From JBAVQS01 sp049694275 (lineage in GTDB: Bacteria > Chloroflexota > Anaerolineae > UBA4142 > SHND01): a DNA stretch of 12,337 nucleotides. Both the position numbers and the translations under genes were made by a program. The stretch covers positions 1 through 12,337 of the forward strand of contig JBAVQS010000310.1 in NCBI GenBank assembly GCA_049694275.1, given 5' to 3'. This document shows positions 7,063-12,337 of this stretch, one piece after another (position 1 is the first letter of the stretch; every line of letters begins with the position of its first letter). The notes beneath the pieces were generated by a model. That model was not told the DNA's origin. It ran no database searches and worked only from the letters and a program-made list of their open reading frames with translations.

Positions 7063-9108
7063 GTGAAACGCATCCTGCATTCCCCGCTCCTCGGATGGGT
7101 TATCCTGCTGGGAGGATTTGCCCTCCGGCTCTATCATCTTGGCCTTGACAGTCTCTGGTACGACGAGACCGTGAGCGTCGTGCTCGCGCAGAATGACCTG
7201 ATCGAACTGACCCGCCACACCGCCGCCGACATTCACCCGCCGCTCTATTACTATCTCTTGCACTTTTGGGGCCAGGTTGCCGGTTGGTCCGAGTTTGCCA
7301 CCGAGTTTTTGTCGCTCTGGTTCGGGGTCTTGCTGATCGCCTGCATCTATCGGGTCACGCGCGATCTGTTCAAAGCTCGCGGCGCGGCCACCCTCCCCCC
7401 GCTGGCCGCCCTGCTCGTCGCGTTCTCACCCTACAACGTCTGGTATTCGCAAGAGGTCCGCATGTACACGATCGGGGCGGTGCTCGGCCTCGCTTCGGTC
7501 TATTTCCTCTGGCGAATCGTCGTACCGAACCGGAGCGGGAGGTGGGAGTGGCTCGCCTATGTGCTGGTCACCACCGCCGGCATCTATACGCTCTATTATT
7601 TCGTCTTTCTCATCGCGTTTGAATATCTCGCCGTCGCCGTTTACTGGGTCTCCCGTCGCCGGTCATCGGTCGCCGGTCTCCCGTATCGGTCCTTGATCGC
7701 CTCGCAGTTCGCCATCGCCCTCCTCTATCTCCCCTGGCTGCCCATCGCCTTTCGCCAGGCCACCGATCCCCCCGTTCCGCCCTGGCGCAGTTTCACGCCA
7801 TTGCTCGATGTATTGCACAGCGCGCTTTCCGCGCTCGTGCTGGGCGAGTCAGTCGATCCGGCGGAGATCGCCCCGATTCTCATCCTGGCGCTCGCGTTCA
7901 TCGGATACCTTTTCATCCGTCTCTTGTTCAGCCGCAGGGAATCCGCGAGCAGAGAGCGCGCGGGGAATGTCGGAATGGCGGCGGCGCTGGCGGGTTATAC
8001 GCTGGTCCCGTTGTTGATGATCTATCTCGCATCACTGCACGCGCCGCTCTACCACCCGCGCTATATCTTTACCTATTCGCCCGCGTTCTATATTCTGCTG
8101 GCGCTGGCGCTGGATACGTTCGTCCGGGACCTGGCGGGGCCGCGCGTCTGGGTGCGTCTTGCCGCGGCGGCGCTGCTCGTCGGGGCTGCCGCGCTCGCTT
8201 TCGGCTATTCGCTCGAGCATTTCTGGAATGATCCCCAGTATGCGGATGATGATCTGCGGGGCGCGGTGCAGCATATTGCCGAGAACTGGCGGCCGGGCGA
8301 CGTGGTGTTGGTGGACGCGGGCTACGCCTATACGGCGGTGCTGTACTATTATCCCGGTCCGGTGAGCGGCCGGGCGCGCCTGACCACTTTTTCATCTGCG
8401 GCCGGCGATGCGCTGCGCGCGCCCTTTTTGCTGCAGACCGGCACGATCGATGGGAGCCCCCGGCTGGGGTGGGGCGACCCGCGCTCCGATTTCTATCCGA
8501 CGACGGTGGACGAGACGCGGGCCGCGCTGGACCGCGTGTTCCAGTCCTACTCGCGCATCTGGCTGTTGCGCATCTATGATACGGTCACCGATTCGCAGGG
8601 GGTCATTCGCCAGTATCTGAGCGCGCACGGGCAGTTGATTGACGATCAGGGATACAGCGGCGGGGCTAACCTGCGCGTGCAGGGTTATTTGACGCAAACG
8701 CTCCGATCCCTGCCGCAAGACGCTACGCCGGTGCAGGCGAACCTCGCCGGCCGGGTCGTGCTGCTTGGCGACCGGGGCCTCGCGCCGAATGCGCGCGGCG
8801 GCGATAACCTCGATTTGACGCTCTACTGGCAGCCGCTCCAGTCGCTCAATTACAATTACCAGTTATCAGTCCAGGTGCTCGACGCGGGGAACCAGGTTGT
8901 CGCGCAGCATGACGAAACACCCCTGGGCGATGCGCTCCCGACCACCCGCTGGAAGGCGGGCGAGATTTATCCCGAGCCAGTGCGTCTCCCCTTGCCGGCC
9001 GGGTTACCGGCGGGGCAATACACGGTGATTGCCAAATTGTACCGGCTGGAGAACCTGGAAGTGCTGGGCGCTCCCGTTCAGTTGGGACAATTCGCGGTCG
9101 GTCCATAG
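7063..9108 (+). CDS. GT39/PMT_2-like membrane glycosyltransferase with C-terminal beta domain
   Basis: A 681-residue membrane glycosyltransferase (PMT_2/ArnT-like) expected to use a polyprenyl-phosphate sugar on the outer membrane face. After the first helix comes the family's acidic catalytic motif in LDSLWYDETVS (Asp34, Glu35), then DIHPPLYYYLLHFWG (57-70) and SEFATEFLSLWFGVL. About ten hydrophobic segments follow, up to about residue 385, then a soluble region. Residues from about 564 to the end form a beta-rich domain with LTLYWQPL, LNYNYQLSVQVL, DETPLGDALPTTRWKAGE and TVIAKLYRL. The same domain ends the partial gene at 3-1004, so the two are paralogues. The start is GTG; it gives a short N-terminus directly before the first helix, as usual in the family, and a -10 element abuts it. 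radC follows 37 bp later. The transferred sugar and acceptor cannot be told from sequence. Confidence 0.88.
   Translation: MKRILHSPLLGWVILLGGFALRLYHLGLDSLWYDETVSVVLAQNDLIELTRHTAADIHPPLYYYLLHFWGQVAGWSEFATEFLSLWFGVLLIACIYRVTRDLFKARGAATLPPLAALLVAFSPYNVWYSQEVRMYTIGAVLGLASVYFLWRIVVPNRSGRWEWLAYVLVTTAGIYTLYYFVFLIAFEYLAVAVYWVSRRRSSVAGLPYRSLIASQFAIALLYLPWLPIAFRQATDPPVPPWRSFTPLLDVLHSALSALVLGESVDPAEIAPILILALAFIGYLFIRLLFSRRESASRERAGNVGMAAALAGYTLVPLLMIYLASLHAPLYHPRYIFTYSPAFYILLALALDTFVRDLAGPRVWVRLAAAALLVGAAALAFGYSLEHFWNDPQYADDDLRGAVQHIAENWRPGDVVLVDAGYAYTAVLYYYPGPVSGRARLTTFSSAAGDALRAPFLLQTGTIDGSPRLGWGDPRSDFYPTTVDETRAALDRVFQSYSRIWLLRIYDTVTDSQGVIRQYLSAHGQLIDDQGYSGGANLRVQGYLTQTLRSLPQDATPVQANLAGRVVLLGDRGLAPNARGGDNLDLTLYWQPLQSLNYNYQLSVQVLDAGNQVVAQHDETPLGDALPTTRWKAGEIYPEPVRLPLPAGLPAGQYTVIAKLYRLENLEVLGAPVQLGQFAVGP
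7647..7688 (+). repeat. Three imperfect 14-bp repeats inside the GT39 gene
   Basis: The units are 7647-7660, 7661-7674 and 7675-7688, all starting GGTC. Units 1 and 2 agree at 11 of 14 bases, as do units 1 and 3. Fourteen is not a multiple of three, so each copy is read in a different frame, but the total of 42 bp keeps the gene in frame. It encodes part of the basic loop VSRRRSSVAGLPYRS between two membrane helices. Confidence 0.55.
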
Positions 9109-9132
9109 AAAACGATAACTGTAATCGATTCC

Positions 9133-9140
9133 GAGGAGGA
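9133..9140 (+). promoter_or_regulatory. Strong Shine-Dalgarno fixing the radC start
   Basis: GAGGAGGA lies 5 nt before the ATG at 9146. It is one of the best ribosome-binding sites in the window and favours this start over the in-frame ATG at 9203, which falls inside the conserved N-terminal region. Confidence 0.8.
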
Positions 9141-9145
9141 ACAAG

Positions 9146-9874
9146 ATGTCACCTGCATCGCGTGATACGCACGAACCGCCTCCCGCGCACACGATTCTCG
9201 CCATGAACTCGGGGGAACGGCCGCGCGAGCGGCTCGAGCAGTTGGGCGCCGGCGCGCTCAGCGATGTCGAGCTGCTGGCGATTATCCTGCGCACCGGCTA
9301 TCAAGGGGTGAACGTGATTCAACTGGCGCAGCAGTTGCTGGCCGACTGCGGCCGGCTGGGTGGACTGGCGCGCACCCCCGCCACGACCCTCTCCGAGCAA
9401 AAGGGGATGGGTAAAGCTAAAGCGGCCGAACTGGCCGCCGCGTTCGAGCTGGGCCGGCGCGCCGTCAATGCCAACCTGGGCGAACAACCGCAGATCAAAT
9501 CGCCCGAAGATGCCGCACGGCTCTTGAGCGACATGGGCACGCTTGAAAAAGAGGAAATGCGGGTTCTGCTCCTGAATCAAAAGAACCGCGTCTGCAGCAT
9601 CCGGCGCGTCTATGAAGGCTCGCTTCACACCACCGTCGTGCGCATCGGCGAACTGTTCCGCGATGCCGTGCGTGAGAATGCAGCGGCAATCATCGTGGCG
9701 CACAACCACCCGAGCGGCGACCCGACCCCCTCCCCGGAAGATGCAGCGCTGACGCGCGAGATTGTCAAGGCGGGGTTCCTGCTCGACATTACGCTGCTCG
9801 ATCATCTCGTCATTGGGAGCGCAGGGCGGTTCGTCTCATTAAAAGAGCGCGGGCTGGGGTTTGACAAGAGCTAA
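9146..9874 (+). CDS. radC: RadC/JAB-domain protein (UPF0758)
   Basis: A 242-residue member of the RadC family, of usual length. The N-terminal part has ERPRERL and ALSDVELLAIILRTG, followed by a helix-hairpin-helix-like segment around GMGKAKAAEL (about 87-96). The C-terminal JAB/MPN domain carries a complete JAMM metal site: Glu157 in VYEGSLHTT, His186 and His188 in HNHPSGDPTPSPED, Ser196 and Asp199, with the canonical spacing HxH-x7-S-x2-D. The family was named for DNA repair, but that role has been disputed; the fold is that of a zinc peptidase or isopeptidase, and the function here is unproven. The gene follows the GT39 gene by 37 bp and converges on budA with only 7 bp between stops. No terminator is visible there, so the two transcripts probably overlap at their 3' ends. 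Confidence 0.95.
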   Translation: MSPASRDTHEPPPAHTILAMNSGERPRERLEQLGAGALSDVELLAIILRTGYQGVNVIQLAQQLLADCGRLGGLARTPATTLSEQKGMGKAKAAELAAAFELGRRAVNANLGEQPQIKSPEDAARLLSDMGTLEKEEMRVLLLNQKNRVCSIRRVYEGSLHTTVVRIGELFRDAVRENAAAIIVAHNHPSGDPTPSPEDAALTREIVKAGFLLDITLLDHLVIGSAGRFVSLKERGLGFDKS

Positions 9875-9881
9875 TAGACGC

Positions 9882-10670
9882 CTAATGACCTTCCACTCGC
9901 CGCAGCACCTGACGCTTTTGCCCGCTCGAATCCGGCTCGCTCACGGCCAGTCCGCTTGGCACCTCAATGTGTAGATCGGAGGAGGCGTCGAAGCGGGCGA
10001 TGCCCTTTTCCATGACGCAGTCGAGGACATGCCCTCCCTGCGTGCGATCTTGCGAGAGATAGTGGAGGTGATAGCCCGCCACCTCGAATCCCTGGGCATA
10101 GTCGGGAAAGCAGAACCCGACCAGCGTGCCGTGGGTGGCGCCCAGGTTAAACTCGGCTTGATGGGCGGTCACCTGGGGCAACGGGGGGTACGGCGGCGTC
10201 TGGCGTGGAACGCTGCGGACGCGCATTTGCGCGAACTGCGCGTCCACCCGCACCGCGCAGCACGCGGCCTCTTTCGGCGCCAGCGCATAGAGCCGCGTTT
10301 GCAATTCGGCGTACGAGGCGGCGCTCTCGATGGCGTATGTCGAAACCGCCTGAAAGAAAATCACCACGGCGAAGGGGGTGCGTGTGTCGGGTGAGACCGG
10401 ATCGACGCGGCCATCGCTGCGCGCAACAAAGAATGCGCCGTCGAGGGCGATCATTTCACCGTCCAGTTGCTCCAGAGTGCCAATGCCGAAATCGCCATGC
10501 TCATTTAATTCGGCAAAGGTGAGATCGCCGTCGTAAGCGCCGTCGAGCAATGCGTCAATCGTCGAGGCCTGAAAAATCACATGGGGGACGTGTTCGGTAT
10601 GGTCGAGACCGGCGCGGCGCAGGCGCTCCACATGCAAGGCCTGGATTAAACGTCGGTCAATAATGTCCAT
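9882..10670 (-). CDS. budA: Alpha-acetolactate decarboxylase
   Basis: Converts (S)-2-acetolactate to (R)-acetoin and CO2, which diverts pyruvate-derived acetolactate away from valine/leucine synthesis toward acetoin or butanediol. The 262-residue cytoplasmic protein fits the family (PF03306). Diagnostic blocks are FQASTIDALLDGAYDGDLTF (33-52), ELNEHGDFGIGTLEQLDGE (54-72) and the metal-binding region GYHLHYLSQDRTQGGHVLD (199-217), where His201, His203 and His214 are the expected zinc ligands. RVRSVPRQTPPYPPL (151-165) holds the conserved active-site arginine region. The start at 10670 lies 10 nt after a good -10 and has no Shine-Dalgarno. No acetolactate synthase or butanediol dehydrogenase is in the window, so it stands alone, divergent from the DUF89 gene. 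Confidence 0.96.
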   Translation of the reverse strand: MDIIDRRLIQALHVERLRRAGLDHTEHVPHVIFQASTIDALLDGAYDGDLTFAELNEHGDFGIGTLEQLDGEMIALDGAFFVARSDGRVDPVSPDTRTPFAVVIFFQAVSTYAIESAASYAELQTRLYALAPKEAACCAVRVDAQFAQMRVRSVPRQTPPYPPLPQVTAHQAEFNLGATHGTLVGFCFPDYAQGFEVAGYHLHYLSQDRTQGGHVLDCVMEKGIARFDASSDLHIEVPSGLAVSEPDSSGQKRQVLRRVEGH

Positions 10671-10680
10671 CGGTGTCTGA

Positions 10681-10709
10681 ATTCTAGCACCACGTATCTA
10701 GCCCGTCAA
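10681..10709 (-). promoter_or_regulatory. Promoter of budA, start-proximal
   Basis: On the minus strand TTGACG (10709-10704) and TAGAAT (10686-10681) are separated by exactly 17 bp; each matches the sigma-70-type consensus at 5 of 6 positions. Only 10 nt separate the -10 from the ATG at 10670, so the predicted leader is 0-4 nt. Confidence 0.75.
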
Positions 10710-10728
10710 TGCCAATCTCCTTTTATGG

Positions 10729-10734
10729 TATAGT
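10729..10734 (+). promoter_or_regulatory. Candidate -10 for the DUF89 gene
   Basis: Reads TATAGT, 31 nt before the ATG at 10766, which would give a leader of about 24 nt. The -35 region is poor and overlaps the budA -35, so the two divergent promoters may compete. The purine-rich stretch GATGAGAAG before the ATG is a weak ribosome-binding site. Confidence 0.4.
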
Positions 10735-10765
10735 GGTCCAATCCTAAATGAGATGAGAAGATCAA

Positions 10766-11992
10766 ATGGACGCGTTCACTATTCCCCCTCCGCAGATTGA
10801 CCCCTTGACGCTGCCGGCGCCGATTTTGACATCCGAGCCCGGCAGCTTTGCGTACAATACCCTCAAGGTGCGCATCCCGGGCATCATCGACGATATCGTC
10901 GCCTCCAATTCCTTTCCGCCTGAGGTGACTGCGCGCATCCTGGAGCTGCGGGCCGAAATTGTGGGCGGGCGCATCCGTCCATTGGTTGAAGAGGCGCCGG
11001 ATGTTGCTTTCTGGAATGCGCTCTCGCGCGAATATCTGGGTCATACCTGGTTGGACGCGCCGTGGTACTGGGCCGAGACCTATTTCTATCGGCGGATGCT
11101 CGAGGCGACCGGCTATTTCCAGCCGGGACCGATGCACCGGTTCGATCCCTACCGCGCGAAAAAAGAGGCCGAGCTGGCGCCTCATGTTGCGCCGCGCGCC
11201 GTGGCCGCGCTGCTGCGCACGCAGGCATCGGCCGGCCGCCCCGCCGACGGGCGCGAGCAGGCGCAGGCCTTTTTCTATGCTAGCCTGTGGGGCAACCGCA
11301 TCGACCTGAGCTATAATGTCTCGGCGCAGGTGGGGCGGGGCGAACAGTTGGAAGATGAGCGCGCCTATCTCCTCGTCGACGATGCGGCGCGCGTGTGCGA
11401 TTTTATCGCCGGGTCCCATCGCCCGCGCCTGGCGCTGATTGCCGATAATGCGGGGACCGAGTTGAGCATGGACCTGGCGCTGATCGATTTCTTGCTGAGC
11501 GCACAATGGGTCGATCAGGTGACGCTCCACCTCAAAGCGCAACCCTTTTTTGTTTCCGACGCCATGCCCGCGGATGTCGACGCCGCAGTCGAGGCGCTTG
11601 CCGGGGGCGAGGTCGAGGCGCAGGCCCTGGCCGCGCGCCTTCGAGCTGCGGTTGCAGAGGGGCGGCTCGTCCTTTCTACGCACTGGTTTTATACGACCGG
11701 TCTCTTTTATTTCCAAATGCCCGCGGACCTCCGCTCTGCGCTGGCGAGCGCCGATTTCGTCATCCTCAAAGGGGATGCGAACTATCGCCGGTTACTGGGA
11801 GATGCGCACTGGCCGCCGGCAACGTCCTTTGCGCACGTCACGCGCTATTTCCCGGCGCCGCTCCTGGCGCTGCGAACACTCAAGGCCGAAGAGATTGTCG
11901 GTTTACGCGAGGGCGAGGCAGAGGCGTTGAGCCGGGTGGATCCGAATTGGATGGTGAATGGCAAGCGCGGGATCGTGCAGGCGCGGCTCTAG
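10766..11992 (+). CDS. DUF89/ARMT1-like metal-dependent phosphatase
   Basis: A 408-residue soluble protein of the DUF89 family (PF01937), closest in pattern to the ARMT1 (human C6orf211) branch. Characterised DUF89 proteins are metal-dependent phosphatases proposed to remove damaged or over-reactive phosphometabolites such as sugar phosphates. The N-terminal helical half has SFAYNTLKVRIPGIIDDIV, WLDAPWYWAETYFYRRMLE and FFYASLWGNRIDLSYN. The catalytic half has LIADNAGTELSMDL with Asp227 and Asn228, LHLKAQPFFVSDAMPADV, and the signature LKGDANYRRLLGD with Asp337 and Asn339, then LRTLKAE. These are the conserved metal- and phosphate-binding blocks, and all are intact. The length is normal. It is divergent from budA and followed by a hairpin repeat and a histidine-phosphatase gene with its own promoter. 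The physiological substrate in bacteria is not established; the methyltransferase activity once claimed for ARMT1 should not be assumed. Confidence 0.88.
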   Translation: MDAFTIPPPQIDPLTLPAPILTSEPGSFAYNTLKVRIPGIIDDIVASNSFPPEVTARILELRAEIVGGRIRPLVEEAPDVAFWNALSREYLGHTWLDAPWYWAETYFYRRMLEATGYFQPGPMHRFDPYRAKKEAELAPHVAPRAVAALLRTQASAGRPADGREQAQAFFYASLWGNRIDLSYNVSAQVGRGEQLEDERAYLLVDDAARVCDFIAGSHRPRLALIADNAGTELSMDLALIDFLLSAQWVDQVTLHLKAQPFFVSDAMPADVDAAVEALAGGEVEAQALAARLRAAVAEGRLVLSTHWFYTTGLFYFQMPADLRSALASADFVILKGDANYRRLLGDAHWPPATSFAHVTRYFPAPLLALRTLKAEEIVGLREGEAEALSRVDPNWMVNGKRGIVQARL

Positions 11993-12003
11993 GGAGGGGC
12001 GGG

Positions 12004-12028
12004 ATTGCTCCGCAAAGCGGTTCGCAAT
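12004..12028. repeat. REP-like hairpin after the DUF89 gene
   Basis: ATTGC (12004-12008) pairs with GCAAT (12024-12028), and CCGC (12010-12013) pairs with GCGG (12017-12020) around the loop AAA, leaving a small internal loop of T opposite TTC. The flanks and arms resemble the GATTGC...GCAATGAC intergenic repeat that I recall from many bacterial genomes. It begins 12 nt after the stop codon. It lacks a T-run, so if it stops transcription it does so imperfectly. Confidence 0.6.
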
Positions 12029-12051
12029 GACAAACGCAACAGCCCGGTTAA

Positions 12052-12080
12052 TTGCAAACCAGCCAGAGATAAATTATAAT
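12052..12080 (+). promoter_or_regulatory. Near-consensus promoter of the SixA-like gene
   Basis: TTGCAA (12052-12057) and TATAAT (12075-12080) are separated by exactly 17 bp. Transcription would begin near 12087, leaving a leader of about 17 nt that contains GGGAGGG (12091-12097), 6 nt before the ATG. Unlike the start-proximal promoters elsewhere in the window, this one makes a conventional short leader with a Shine-Dalgarno. Confidence 0.8.
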
Positions 12081-12103
12081 CGGCCTGTACGGGAGGGTAT
12101 GGG

Positions 12104-12337
12104 ATGAAGGTCTATTTCCTGCGGCACGGCCAGGCGAATTGGCCCCACTGGGAAGGGACGGATGACGAGCGACCACTGACGAAAAAGGGCAAGAAAGAGG
12201 TGCGGCAGGTGGCGGCCTTTCTTCAAGCGGCAGGGATCAAGCTCAATGTCATTCTGTCCAGTCCTTTGCCGCGCGCCTATCAGACCGCGGAAATAGTCGC
12301 CGGCAAGCTGGATCTTGAAGTGACCGAGGAACCGGTA
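12104..12337 (+). CDS. SixA-like histidine phosphatase, 5' part (runs off window)
   Basis: The first 78 codons of a histidine-phosphatase superfamily protein (His_Phos_1). The N-terminus MKVYFLRHGQAN contains the RHG motif (Arg7, His8, Gly9), where the histidine is phosphorylated during catalysis. ERPLTKKGKKEVRQVAAFL and ILSSPLPRAYQTAEIV follow in the usual order and spacing; the SSPLPRAYQTA block is the conserved second phosphate-binding segment. This pattern is typical of SixA-type phosphohistidine phosphatases, which dephosphorylate phosphohistidine in phosphorelay or phosphotransferase proteins. The rest of the catalytic residues lie outside the window, so other members of the superfamily remain possible. 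The start is well supported by GGGAGGG 6 nt upstream and by the promoter at 12052-12080. Confidence 0.85.
   Translation, partial: MKVYFLRHGQANWPHWEGTDDERPLTKKGKKEVRQVAAFLQAAGIKLNVILSSPLPRAYQTAEIVAGKLDLEVTEEPV

Noticed and set aside
9875..9881. Possible terminator between the convergent radC and budA genes
   Set aside because: Only 7 bp separate the stop codons and no hairpin with a T-run is visible there.
10706..11716. A 336-codon open frame on the minus strand opposite the DUF89 gene
   Set aside because: Its product is rich in Arg, Gly and Pro with no recognisable family, and it lies antisense to a gene with intact conserved motifs. Long antisense frames are common in GC-rich DNA.
12004..12028. 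The hairpin after the DUF89 gene as a classical intrinsic terminator
   Set aside because: There is no run of T on either side; it fits a REP-like repeat better.
1..12337. Search for CRISPR repeats, toxin-antitoxin pairs, transposases, phage genes, tRNAs or a biosynthetic cluster
   Set aside because: Nothing in any part of the window supports these; all sizeable coding regions are accounted for by recognised families.

Overview
This is GC-rich bacterial chromosomal DNA with tightly packed genes. It most likely comes from a Chloroflexota bacterium (Anaerolineae-like). I infer this from three things: GT39-type membrane glycosyltransferases carrying an extra C-terminal beta-rich domain, a long YfhO-type membrane protein, and interspersed hairpin repeats of a kind I recall from such genomes. 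I could not run a taxonomic search. No stretch longer than about 190 bp lacks a gene. I see no tRNA, rRNA, CRISPR array, transposase, phage gene or recognisable defence system.

Layout. (1) Bases 1-4228, plus strand: the 3' part of a GT39-like glycosyltransferase overlaps (ATGA) a YfhO-family membrane protein that begins with a threefold 42-bp repeat. After a 60-bp gap comes proC (pyrroline-5-carboxylate reductase). (2) Bases 4296-4332: a perfect 16-bp-stem bidirectional terminator separates proC from the convergent minus-strand genes. (3) Bases 4346-6878, minus strand: a predicted lipoprotein metallophosphoesterase lies upstream of an O-antigen ligase/polymerase-like (Wzy_C) membrane protein that has its own start-proximal promoter. 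(4) Bases 6879-7062: a divergent intergenic region with promoter elements and a two-hairpin repeat. (5) Bases 7063-9874, plus strand: a full-length GT39-like glycosyltransferase paralogous to the one at the left edge, then radC. (6) Bases 9882-10670, minus strand: alpha-acetolactate decarboxylase (budA). (7) Bases 10766-12337, plus strand: a DUF89/ARMT1-like phosphatase, a REP-like hairpin, a near-consensus promoter and the start of a SixA-like histidine phosphatase that runs off the window.

How the genes relate. The two GT39 enzymes, the YfhO protein and the Wzy_C protein are all polytopic membrane proteins of the type that handle lipid-linked sugars. Together with the exported phosphoesterase they suggest a loose neighbourhood for surface glycan or glycoprotein assembly, although the genes are not one operon. 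proC, radC, budA, the DUF89 protein and the SixA-like protein are metabolic or housekeeping genes with no evident link to that theme.

The most distinctive signals are regulatory and repeat-based. Several genes have a -10 element only 7-10 nt before the start codon, which implies leaderless or nearly leaderless mRNAs. The YfhO gene has three in-frame ATGs in a tandem repeat. Two different hairpin repeats sit in intergenic regions. I found no convincing new multi-gene system.
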